Shown: positions 1 to 5,749 of the stretch, piece by piece
Layout of the letters: every line of letters starts with the position of its first letter
Position numbering within the stretch: position 1 is the first letter of the stretch
Origin: JBCBSZ01 sp039197885
Lineage (GTDB): Bacteria > Actinomycetota > Acidimicrobiia > Acidimicrobiales > Poriferisodalaceae
NCBI GenBank assembly: GCA_039197885.1
Contig: JBCCTY010000187.1
Location: forward strand, 1-8,012
DNA: 8,012 nt
Reading direction: 5' to 3'
Program-made: the position numbers and the translations under genes
Notes under the pieces: model-generated
Told to the model about the DNA's origin: nothing
Database searches by the model: none
What the model saw: only the letters and a program-made list of their open reading frames with translations

Positions 1-258
1 AGGGACCACGAACGTGTCGCCCTCCTGGAGCTCGACGGTCCGCTCCCCACCGTCTGCGTCCCGGAGGGTGATGTCGAACCGGCCGTCGAGGACGAGGAAG
101 AACTCATCGGTGTCGTCGTGGACGTGCCAGACGTGGTCGCCAAGCGTCTTCGCGATGCGGACGTCGTAGTCGTTCATCCGGGCGATGATCCTGGGGCTGT
201 AGACCTCGTCGAAGGATCGCAGGGCGAGGGTCAGGTTGACCGGGTCGGGAGTTGTCAT
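1..258 (-). CDS. Small cupin-domain protein, partial at the C-terminus
   Basis: The first 86 residues of a minus-strand gene that runs off the left edge. It starts at an ATG (258-256) and begins MTTPDPVNLTLALRSF. Residues 40-59 form cupin motif 1: a Gly, then H45-V-H47, four residues, E52, six residues, G59. H45, H47 and E52 are three of the usual four metal ligands. Residues 80-86 (GDTFVVP) begin motif 2, whose last His would lie outside the window. The layout fits the small single-domain cupins related to mannose-6-phosphate isomerase; the substrate cannot be told, and such proteins may be enzymes or ligand binders. It is divergent from the AraC regulator at 309. A 13-bp site shared with the DUF2000 gene lies 34 nt before its ATG, so it is probably a target of that regulator. 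There is no Shine-Dalgarno sequence, which fits leaderless translation. Confidence 0.85.
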   Translation of the reverse strand, partial: MTTPDPVNLTLALRSFDEVYSPRIIARMNDYDVRIAKTLGDHVWHVHDDTDEFFLVLDGRFDITLRDADGGERTVELQEGDTFVVP

Positions 259-265
259 GTCGGCG

Positions 266-271
266 AGTCTC
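266..271 (-). promoter_or_regulatory. Weak -10 candidate for the cupin gene
   Basis: On the minus strand this reads GAGACT, 7 nt before the cupin ATG and 21 nt from the 13-bp site at 293-305. It keeps only A at position 2 and T at position 6 of a TANNNT box. A weak box behind an operator fits an activator-dependent, leaderless promoter. The call rests mainly on the identical 21-nt spacing seen at the DUF2000 gene. Confidence 0.3.
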
Positions 272-292
272 CCGATGGCTCGGCACCGGTGG

Positions 293-305
293 CTTGTACG
301 TTCTT
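293..305. promoter_or_regulatory. Putative AraC operator, left copy
   Basis: The plus strand reads CTTGTACGTTCTT; the minus strand, facing the cupin gene, reads AAGAACGTACAAG. This 13-mer recurs exactly at 1155-1167, on the other side of the AraC gene and facing the DUF2000 gene. I found no third copy by eye. Read towards the target genes it contains two AAG triplets 10 bp apart, which would suit the two helix-turn-helix units of an AraC protein contacting successive major grooves. It also contains the presumed -10 of araC (297-302), so binding here could both activate the cupin gene and repress the regulator. The sequence match is seen; the binding protein is inferred. Confidence 0.6.
297..302 (+). 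promoter_or_regulatory. -10 box of the AraC gene (leaderless)
   Basis: TACGTT matches TANNNT and lies 6 nt before the GTG at 309. This is the same geometry as TACGAT-6-ATG at the metallo-hydrolase gene (3157-3162). It is the main reason for choosing GTG 309 as the start of araC. No good -35 is visible. Confidence 0.45.
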
Positions 306-308
306 GAC

Positions 309-1115
309 GTGGAGGAGCTGCCCGTCGACCGGTGCGCCGTGACCGCCTGGCGGCCGGACGTCGACGGCATCGACGAGGTGTTCCACGCCCACATCGTCGA
401 CTGGGGCTACCCGGCGCACGCCCACGACACGTGGACGGTGCTGATCGTCGATCGGGGCGCCATCGACTACTCGCTCGACAGCCGACGATGTGCCACGACC
501 GAGTCGACGGTGGCGATCCTGCCGCCGGGCGTCGTCCACGACGGTCGCCCCGCCAGCCGTGCTCACCAGGGCTTCTGGAAGCGGAACCTCTACCTGTCGC
601 CCGACCTGTTGTCGCCCGACCTGGTCGGCGCCGCCGTCGACCGCACGGTGATCGACGATCCGACGCTGCGCCGCGCGCTGTCGCAGCTGCACCACGGCCT
701 CGTCCGGGGTGAGGAGACGCTCGACGGCGAGGGTCGGTTGGCCCTGATCCGCGATCGGATCGAGGCCCACCTCCGCCCCACGGCGACCGTGGACGTCGAC
801 GACACCCGGCTGGCCCACCGCCTCCGCCTGCTCCTCGACGAGCACACGGTCGCGCCGATCCGGCTCGCCGACGCAGCCGCTGTCCTCGATCGCTCGGTGT
901 CGCACCTCGTGCGGAGCTTCACCGCCACGTTCGGCGTGAGCCCTCACGCCTACGTCGTCGGTCGCCGGATCGACGCCGCCCGGGGGCTGCTCCTCGACGG
1001 TGTCCCGCCGGCGGAGGTGGCGACGGCGGTCGGCTTCCACGACCAGGCCCACCTGACCCGCCACTTCAAGCGCCACGTGGCCACGACCCCGGCACGCTAC
1101 GCCCGCGGCCGCTGA
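309..1115 (+). CDS. AraC-family transcriptional regulator
   Basis: A 268-residue regulator. The N-terminal sensor half contains a cupin-like AraC-binding pattern (residues 25-44, with PAHAHDTWTV at 35-44), followed by a PPGVVHDG stretch. From about residue 178 to the end is the AraC DNA-binding domain with two helix-turn-helices: LADAAAVLDRSVSHLVRSF, then VGFHDQAHLTRHFKRH followed by the typical TPARY ending. I chose the GTG start at 309 because a TACGTT box ends 6 nt upstream, implying a leaderless mRNA. An in-frame TTG at 252 would add residues with no family resemblance; GTG at 339 is a shorter alternative. It is divergent from the cupin gene and upstream of the DUF2000 gene. Identical 13-bp sites before both neighbours suggest it controls them and itself. 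The inducer is unknown. Confidence 0.88.
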   Translation: MEELPVDRCAVTAWRPDVDGIDEVFHAHIVDWGYPAHAHDTWTVLIVDRGAIDYSLDSRRCATTESTVAILPPGVVHDGRPASRAHQGFWKRNLYLSPDLLSPDLVGAAVDRTVIDDPTLRRALSQLHHGLVRGEETLDGEGRLALIRDRIEAHLRPTATVDVDDTRLAHRLRLLLDEHTVAPIRLADAAAVLDRSVSHLVRSFTATFGVSPHAYVVGRRIDAARGLLLDGVPPAEVATAVGFHDQAHLTRHFKRHVATTPARYARGR

Positions 1116-1154
1116 CGAATCCGTATCGGCTGCCGACCATCGATCGGCGGCGCG

Positions 1155-1167
1155 AAGAACGTACAAG
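1155..1167. promoter_or_regulatory. Putative AraC operator, right copy
   Basis: AAGAACGTACAAG on the plus strand, a perfect inverted copy of the site at 293-305. It ends 33 nt before the DUF2000 ATG and 21 nt before that gene's presumed -10. Its right edge would touch or overlap the -35 region, where AraC-family activators commonly bind. This 85-bp intergenic region also has a small inverted repeat (GCCGA at 1132-1136, TCGGC at 1144-1148) that could form a weak hairpin after araC. Confidence 0.6.
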
Positions 1168-1188
1168 ACGGAGGGTGGACGGGCGCGG

Positions 1189-1194
1189 TGCGAT
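1189..1194 (+). promoter_or_regulatory. Weak -10 candidate for the DUF2000 gene
   Basis: TGCGAT lies 6 nt before the ATG at 1201 and 21 nt after the right operator copy. It is one base off TANNNT, which would suit a promoter needing an activator. The only purine-rich run upstream (1170-1178) is about 22 nt from the ATG, too far to be a ribosome binding site, so a leaderless start is likely. Confidence 0.33.
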
Positions 1195-1200
1195 GGCACG

Positions 1201-1611
1201 ATGACCGCCGACCTCAAGATCGCCGTCGCCGTGCAGTCCGACCTCGAGACCTGGCAGAAGCTCAACGCCACCGCCTTCGCCGTGAGCGGGCTGACCTCGC
1301 TGCTCCCGGAGCTGCTCGGCGAGCCCTACGTGGACGGATCCGGTGCGACCTACTCGCCGATGTTCGGGCAGCCGGTGCTCGTCCAGACCGGCGACCACGC
1401 CGCCGTCGTGCGCGCCTTCCGACGGGCGCGGGAGCGGGGCCTCGCCATGAGCGTGTTCACCCGGGAGCTGTTCGCCACCGGTAACGACGTCGACAACCGG
1501 GCTGCGGTCCGCACGGTCCCGACCGACGAGCTCGACGTCGTCGTCTTCGCGGTGGCCGGTGGGGCACGTCTGGTCGACAAGGCCTTCGACAAGCTCCGCT
1601 GGCACCCGTGA
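1201..1611 (+). CDS. DUF2000 family protein (peptidyl-tRNA hydrolase 2-like fold)
   Basis: A 136-residue protein, a normal full length for this family. The N-terminus (residues 6-30) carries the pattern I recognise as DUF2000: KIAVAVQSDL, then a W18-x-x-L-N22 motif followed by AFAVSG. The centre has QPVLVQTGD and the C-terminus VVVFAVAGGARLVDKAFDKL. The family is reported to share the fold of peptidyl-tRNA hydrolase Pth2, but its reaction is not known to me, so no activity is assigned. ATG 1201 is the only sensible start and lies 33 nt after the right operator copy. It therefore appears to be controlled by the upstream AraC protein together with the cupin gene. Its stop is only 4 nt from the convergent sulfurtransferase stop, leaving no room for a terminator. 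Confidence 0.82.
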   Translation: MTADLKIAVAVQSDLETWQKLNATAFAVSGLTSLLPELLGEPYVDGSGATYSPMFGQPVLVQTGDHAAVVRAFRRARERGLAMSVFTRELFATGNDVDNRAAVRTVPTDELDVVVFAVAGGARLVDKAFDKLRWHP

Positions 1612-1615
1612 GCCG

Positions 1616-2434
1616 TCAGTCGCCGGTGGCGACGTCCCGATCGGGATCCGCAGACCACGCCGACCACGAGCCGACGTAGAGCCGGGCGTCGTCGATGCCG
1701 GCGTGCTCCATGGCGAGCAGGTCGTTGCACGCGCTGACACCGCTGCCGCAGTAGACGATCGGGCGCTCGCCGAGCCCGTCGAAGCGCTCCCGCAGCTCGT
1801 CGACCTCGCGGAACCGGCCCGACCCGTCGAGGTTGTCGGTGAAGGGGCGGTTGACGGCGCCGGGGATGTGGCCGGCGACCGCGTCGATCGGCTCGGCCTC
1901 GCCGCGGTAGCGCGCCGCGGCGCGGGCGTCGATCACCGTCCCGCCGTCGGCGAGGTGCTCGTCGACCGCCTCCTCCTCGACGAACCGTGCGGAGGGCCAC
2001 GGCGTGGGGGAGAGGTCGCCCGGCTCGATCTCGGTCGCCTCACCGGACTCCGTGGGCCCGGTCCACCCGCCGAGCCCGCCGTCGAGCAGCGCCGCGGGGT
2101 GGCCGAGCCAGCGCAGCATCACGACGAGGCGGCCGGCGTACATCCCGTCGGCGTCGTCGTAGGCGACGACGGGTGTGGAGGACGAGACCCCGATCCGTCG
2201 CATCGCCGCCGCGAAGTCCTCGGGCTCGGGGAGGGGATGGCGCCCGGCTCCCGGGCTCGGCGGACCGGCGAGGTCGGTGTCGAGGTCGACGAGGACGGCG
2301 CCGGGCAGGTGCCGCCGCAGGAACTCCTCCCGTCCGTCGCGTCCGTCGGGGTAGCTGCGCACGTCCGCCAGCACCGGGGGCGGGTCGAGAGCGGCCAGGT
2401 CCGCCGCACCGAGGATCGGGGGCAGCGTCGGCAC
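1616..2434 (-). CDS. Sulfurtransferase with two rhodanese domains (3-mercaptopyruvate/thiosulfate type)
   Basis: A 272-residue tandem rhodanese. The inactive N-terminal domain (about residues 5-125) has HLPGAVLVDLD at 42-52 and DGGLGGW at 118-124. The catalytic C-terminal domain (about 145-265) has GHIPGAVN at 188-195, the active loop CGSGVSA with Cys229, and the closing YVGSWSAW at 253-260. Enzymes of this type move a sulfane sulfur from 3-mercaptopyruvate or thiosulfate onto the loop cysteine and then to an acceptor. A CGSGV loop is more typical of mercaptopyruvate enzymes than the CRKGV of thiosulfate enzymes, but substrate choice cannot be settled here. The GTG start at 2434 lies 2 nt after the stop of the metallo-hydrolase, so the two are probably co-transcribed and translationally coupled. 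The open frame extends further upstream, but only as a shadow of the hydrolase gene. Confidence 0.9.
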   Translation of the reverse strand: MPTLPPILGAADLAALDPPPVLADVRSYPDGRDGREEFLRRHLPGAVLVDLDTDLAGPPSPGAGRHPLPEPEDFAAAMRRIGVSSSTPVVAYDDADGMYAGRLVVMLRWLGHPAALLDGGLGGWTGPTESGEATEIEPGDLSPTPWPSARFVEEEAVDEHLADGGTVIDARAAARYRGEAEPIDAVAGHIPGAVNRPFTDNLDGSGRFREVDELRERFDGLGERPIVYCGSGVSACNDLLAMEHAGIDDARLYVGSWSAWSADPDRDVATGD

Positions 2435-2436
2435 GC

Positions 2437-3150
2437 TCAGGCCTGGCCGAACATGGTCAACCACTGCTCCTTCGAGCTCGGCTTGTAGACGTAGTTCGCC
2501 TCTTTCACCGACCCGATCGTCGACGACGACGCGATCGAGTACTTGTGGCCCGGGAACAGCACGGTGTCGTCGGGCAGGGCGGCGAGGCGCTGGAGCGAGT
2601 CGTACATCTGCTCGACGTCGGAGCCGGGCAGGTCGGTCCGGCCGCAGCCGTCGAGGAAGAGCGTGTCGCCGGCGACGAGCATCCCCTCGACCAGGAAGCA
2701 CTGGCTGCCCGGCGTGTGCCCGGGGGTGTGGACGAGCTCGATGTCGATCTCGCCCACGGTCACGGTGTCACCGGCCCCGTGGATCTCGAGATCACCGGCC
2801 GACACGTTGGTGACCTTGCGGACCCACTCGGCCTCGTCCTCCTGCACGTGGACCTTCATGCCCTCGACCTCGAGCAGGGCCTCGATGCCGGCGATGGTGT
2901 GGCCCATCATCGAGCCACCGATGTGGTCGGGGTGGTAGTGCGTCGCCAACGCCCCGGTGAGCCGCATGCCGTCGGCGCCGGCGATCTCGACCAACTCGTC
3001 GGGTGCGTAGGCCGGATCGACCACCACCGCCTCCCCCGAGGCGCGATCGCCGATGAGGTAGACGAAGTTGACCATCTGCTGGGCGAGGGGGTCGCGAGTG
3101 GCGAAGTCACGGCCCGAGAGCAGCTGGCGGAAGTAGATCCGATCGGACAT
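2437..3150 (-). CDS. Metallo-beta-lactamase-fold hydrolase (glyoxalase II / persulfide dioxygenase-like)
   Basis: A 237-residue single-domain metallo-beta-lactamase protein. Metal ligands are visible in order: H71-Y-H73-P-D75-H76 in THYHPDHIGG, H145 in TPGHTPGS, D162 in AGDTLF, and H202 in FPGHKY. The block DGCGRTDLPGSD (167-178) is typical of the glyoxalase II/ETHE1-like branch. Being paired with a rhodanese (2-nt gap, same strand) favours a role in persulfide or sulfide metabolism, such as glutathione- or mycothiol-linked persulfide oxidation, but this comes from context and a thioester hydrolase is possible. The HxHxDH block points to the two-metal-type site of the wider family and does not by itself prove a one-iron dioxygenase. 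The ATG at 3150 follows TACGAT by 6 nt, so the mRNA is probably leaderless; an in-frame extension to 3276 has no family resemblance. Confidence 0.88.
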   Translation of the reverse strand: MSDRIYFRQLLSGRDFATRDPLAQQMVNFVYLIGDRASGEAVVVDPAYAPDELVEIAGADGMRLTGALATHYHPDHIGGSMMGHTIAGIEALLEVEGMKVHVQEDEAEWVRKVTNVSAGDLEIHGAGDTVTVGEIDIELVHTPGHTPGSQCFLVEGMLVAGDTLFLDGCGRTDLPGSDVEQMYDSLQRLAALPDDTVLFPGHKYSIASSSTIGSVKEANYVYKPSSKEQWLTMFGQA

Positions 3151-3156
3151 GTGCCG

Positions 3157-3162
3157 ATCGTA
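3157..3162 (-). promoter_or_regulatory. -10 box of the sulfur operon (leaderless)
   Basis: The minus strand reads TACGAT, then CGGCAC, then the ATG at 3150. A TANNNT box with 6 nt before the start codon puts transcription initiation at about the A of ATG. There is no recognisable -35 or Shine-Dalgarno sequence. The 100-bp gap to the CLC gene must hold both divergent promoters. Confidence 0.5.
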
Positions 3163-3197
3163 GGACGGGCGATGCCTTCGGGCCCTCGTCGGTCCGT

Positions 3198-3203
3198 CAT
3201 GAT
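3198..3203 (+). promoter_or_regulatory. Candidate -10 box for the CLC-nitroreductase operon
   Basis: CATGAT followed by 6 nt and a GTG at 3210 repeats the spacing of the other leaderless starts here. It departs from TANNNT at position 1 and has no good -35. The GTG opens a 14-codon frame that ends at the TTG start of the CLC gene. Confidence 0.3.
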
Positions 3204-3209
3204 GAGGAC

Positions 3210-3254
3210 GTGGAACGCCCGCGCCGCCGACGAGTCGGCAGTCGTCACCGTTGA
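3210..3254 (+). CDS. Possible 14-residue Arg-rich leader peptide
   Basis: This short frame opens with GTG and encodes M-E-R-P-R-R-R-R-V-G-S-R-H-R, seven arginines in 14 residues. Its TGA stop (3252-3254) overlaps the TTG start of the CLC gene (3251-3253) as TTGA, a classic arrangement for translational coupling. A candidate -10 box lies 6 nt before the GTG, so it could be translated leaderlessly. It would explain how a TTG start lacking a Shine-Dalgarno sequence is used. Against it: the peptide is very short, GC-rich DNA produces Arg-rich frames by chance, and there is no comparative evidence. Confidence 0.3.
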   Translation: MERPRRRRVGSRHR

Positions 3255-4954
3255 GGAACCGGGCGCTCCGCTTCACGGTCTACGCCGCGATCGGCGTCGC
3301 CGTCGGTCTGCTGGTCGCGGCGTTCGACTACGTGGCCGTCGAGGTCGTGCTCCATCGGGTGACCGCGCTCGACACCTGGCAGCTGGCGATCGCACCGGGC
3401 CTCGGCCTCGGCGTCACGGCACTCGTGCTCCGCTACATCGGTCGCGGTGCGCCGACCGCGACGTCGGAGGAGTTCATCAACGCCTACCACGACCGTCACG
3501 ACCGGCTCCGGCTGTCGTACCTGCCTGCCCGTCTGCTGGCCGGCGTGGCGACGGTCGGCGGCAGCGGCGCGCTCGGCCTGGAGGGCCCGTCGATCTATGC
3601 GGGCGGCACGGTCGGGGCGTCCTTCCAGCATCGGTTGCGCTGGCTCTTCGCCGGCAAGGACGGCCGGATGCTGATGGTCGCAGGCGCCGCGGCTGGTGTG
3701 GCGGCGATCTTCAAGACCCCGGCCACCGGGGTGCTGTTCGCGCTGGAGGTGCCCTACAAGGGTGACGTGGCCCGGCGGGCCCTGCTCCCGGCGCTCATTG
3801 CCTCGGCGACCTCCTACCTGACGTTCGTGTCGATCATCGGCACGACGCCGATCTTCGCCCTGACCCGCCGCGAGATCGAGACCGACGCCGGCACGGTCAT
3901 CGCCGAACGGGTCCTCGACTTCGACCTCGGCGAGCTCGCAGCGGCGGCGATCCTCGGCCTCGTCGCCGGACTCGGAGCGTTGCTGTTCGCCAAGGCGATG
4001 CTCACCGTGAAGCGGATCGAGAAGTCGGTCGCCTGGTGGCGTCGGTGGCTGGTCGCCAGCGTCCTGCTCGGCGTGCTCGTCCCGGTCAGCCTGCGGGTCT
4101 TCGACGAGCCCCTCTCGACCGGTGAGCCCGACGACCTGCTCAGATGGGTGACGAGGAGCCCCGACAGCACCGTCGCGCTCCTCGCCGCGCTCTTCGTCGT
4201 CCGCATGGTGGCCACGCTCGCGACGCTCGGCGGTGGTGGGGTCGGTGGCGTGTTCATCCCGCTCGCCATCCAGGGTGTCATCCTGGGCGGTCTCGCCGGC
4301 GAGGTGCTCCTCGAGCTCGACCTCGTCGAGATCAACACGGCGACGATCCTGTTCCCGGGCATCGGCATCGCCGCGTTCCTGGGCGCCGGCTACCGCACGC
4401 CGCTCGCGTCGGTCATGTTCGTCGCCGAGTCGACCGGGCAGGCGAGCTTCGTCGTGCCCGCCCTCATCGCCACGGCCGTCTCCCAGGTCGTGATGGGCTC
4501 GACGTCGGTGTCGGCGTACCAGCGCGACACCCGCACCGGGCACCTCGAGCGGCGTTTCGGGCTCCCGCTGCGATCGGCGCTGATCCGCGACGTGCACACC
4601 GTCCCGTCGCGGACCTCGATCGCCGAGTTCGTCTGGGACCACGCGCTCGTGCACCGCGAGGTCGACGTCCCGGTCGTCGACGACGGTCGCTTCCTCGGCA
4701 TGGCCCACCTCCACGACGTCAACGACATCGGGCGCGAGCACTGGTCCGACCTGGCCGTCTCGGAGATGATGCACACCGGTGGGCCGTCGGCCCGGCTGAG
4801 CTGGACCCTCCGCCAGGCCACCGAGATCATGGAGCGCGAGGACCTCGAGGTGCTGCCGGTGGTCGACGAGGCCGGGACCTTCCTGGGGGTCGTGACGGCC
4901 GATGCGATCCTGCGGCTCGACGAGATCCTCGACGAGACCGAGGGCGGACGATGA
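3251..4954 (+). CDS. CLC-family chloride channel/transporter with C-terminal CBS pair
   Basis: A 567-residue integral membrane protein. The CLC core spans about residues 9-430 and a CBS pair about 440-567. Core signatures: GRGAP (64-68), GLEGP with the gating glutamate E111 (109-113), AAGVAAIFKTPATGVLFALE (147-166), GGVFIP with F335, RTPLASVMFVAE from about 382, and a Tyr at 423 that may match the pore Tyr of E. coli ClcA. The residue after E166 is Val, where ClcA has the internal proton glutamate E203; Val there is usual in chloride channels. The pore Ser position (ClcA S107) appears to be R65. It is therefore more likely a passive channel than a proton antiporter. The CBS domains suggest nucleotide regulation. 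TTG 3251 is the only start codon after the in-frame stop at 3203-3205 that keeps the first membrane helix. It overlaps the nitroreductase gene by 4 nt (ATGA). Confidence 0.9.
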   Translation: MRNRALRFTVYAAIGVAVGLLVAAFDYVAVEVVLHRVTALDTWQLAIAPGLGLGVTALVLRYIGRGAPTATSEEFINAYHDRHDRLRLSYLPARLLAGVATVGGSGALGLEGPSIYAGGTVGASFQHRLRWLFAGKDGRMLMVAGAAAGVAAIFKTPATGVLFALEVPYKGDVARRALLPALIASATSYLTFVSIIGTTPIFALTRREIETDAGTVIAERVLDFDLGELAAAAILGLVAGLGALLFAKAMLTVKRIEKSVAWWRRWLVASVLLGVLVPVSLRVFDEPLSTGEPDDLLRWVTRSPDSTVALLAALFVVRMVATLATLGGGGVGGVFIPLAIQGVILGGLAGEVLLELDLVEINTATILFPGIGIAAFLGAGYRTPLASVMFVAESTGQASFVVPALIATAVSQVVMGSTSVSAYQRDTRTGHLERRFGLPLRSALIRDVHTVPSRTSIAEFVWDHALVHREVDVPVVDDGRFLGMAHLHDVNDIGREHWSDLAVSEMMHTGGPSARLSWTLRQATEIMEREDLEVLPVVDEAGTFLGVVTADAILRLDEILDETEGGR

Positions 4955-5706
4955 CCGACGATCGCGAGCTGCGGATCCCCGAGCACCCACCGCTCGGTCG
5001 TCGGGCCGGGATCGACCTGTTCGACGCCCTCGGCACCACCCGTTCGATCCGACGCTTCACCGACGAGCCGGTGACCGACGACGACCTCGCCACGATGATG
5101 TTCGCCGCCACCCGGGCGCCCACCGGCTCCAATCGCCAGCCCGTCCGGTGGCTCGTGCTGCGTGACGGGCCGTCGGCGGTCGAGGCCCGCCGCCTCCTCG
5201 GCGACGCCGCTCGCCGGATGTGGACCGGGAAGCGCACGAACGACGGCTACGAGGGCGGGACCGGCGTCGATCCGGCCTCCCCGAAGGCGCGCATGGCGCG
5301 TGCGATGGGCGCCTTCGTCGACGACCTCGACCGGGCACCGCTGATCGTGCTGCCCGCCCTGGTCCGCTATCGCGATCCGACGCCCACCGAGGGCGGATCG
5401 GTCTACCCGGCGGTGCAGAACCTGCTGCTCGCGGCGCGCGGCCTCGGCTACGGCGGGGTGCTGACCATGTTCCAGGGCATCGTCGAGGACGAGCTGCGCG
5501 AGGTGCTCGGCGTGCCCGAGGGCGTCGGGCTCATGGCGACGGTCGTGATCGGTCGACCTCAGGGTGGCCACGGACCGGTCCGCCGCCGGCCGCTCGACGA
5601 GGTCGTCTACGAGGACCGCTGGGAGGGCGCAGCCGACTGGGCGATCGAGCCCAGCGGCACCCGACACACCTCGGCCGGCCCGCCCCGTCGGAGCGGGGGA
5701 GCGTGA
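4951..5706 (+). CDS. Nitroreductase-family FMN oxidoreductase
   Basis: A 251-residue protein with a complete nitroreductase fold. RSIRRF (31-36) is the N-terminal FMN-phosphate motif. APTGSNRQPVRW (56-67) is the second flavin-binding stretch. EGGSVYPAVQNLLLAARGLGYGG (147-169) is the dimer/flavin helix, and VPEGVGLMATVVIGRPQG near the C-terminus is the last conserved strand. The family uses NAD(P)H to reduce nitro compounds, quinones or other electron acceptors, sometimes dehalogenating; the substrate cannot be read from sequence. The ATG overlaps the CLC stop as ATGA, so the two are translated in series. A functional link between chloride movement and this flavoenzyme is not evident. The insertion at about residues 88-118, between the flavin motifs, is rich in charge and Gly and may form the substrate lid. 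Confidence 0.85.
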   Translation: MTDDRELRIPEHPPLGRRAGIDLFDALGTTRSIRRFTDEPVTDDDLATMMFAATRAPTGSNRQPVRWLVLRDGPSAVEARRLLGDAARRMWTGKRTNDGYEGGTGVDPASPKARMARAMGAFVDDLDRAPLIVLPALVRYRDPTPTEGGSVYPAVQNLLLAARGLGYGGVLTMFQGIVEDELREVLGVPEGVGLMATVVIGRPQGGHGPVRRRPLDEVVYEDRWEGAADWAIEPSGTRHTSAGPPRRSGGA

Positions 5707-5736
5707 ACCGACCGCGGTGCCATCGGGTCGGCCTCC

Positions 5737-5742
5737 TATCCT
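5737..5742 (+). promoter_or_regulatory. -10 box of pheA (leaderless)
   Basis: TATCCT lies in the 43-bp gap after the nitroreductase stop, 7 nt before the GTG of pheA. The spacing puts the transcription start at or next to the GTG. It suggests pheA is transcribed separately from the CLC-nitroreductase pair even though all three face the same way. Confidence 0.48.
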
Positions 5743-5749
5743 CGCCACC

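Noticed and set aside
252..308. N-terminal extension of the AraC protein to a TTG at 252
   Set aside because: It would overlap the cupin start codon and the 13-bp operator and has no family resemblance. GTG 309 fits the leaderless spacing.
2435..2701. N-terminal extension of the sulfurtransferase to 2701
   Set aside because: It lies within the metallo-hydrolase gene in another frame. The GTG 2 nt after that gene's stop gives a normal-length two-domain rhodanese.
1987..3765. 592-residue plus-strand open frame across the sulfur operon and the start of the CLC gene
   Set aside because: Arg-rich composition with no motifs. It overlaps three genes with strong family evidence.
3245..4990. 581-residue open frame antisense to the CLC gene
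   Set aside because: It mirrors the CLC gene almost exactly, has low-complexity Arg/Asp/Glu/Gly composition and no domain motif. The CLC frame carries clear family signatures, so this is a GC-rich shadow.
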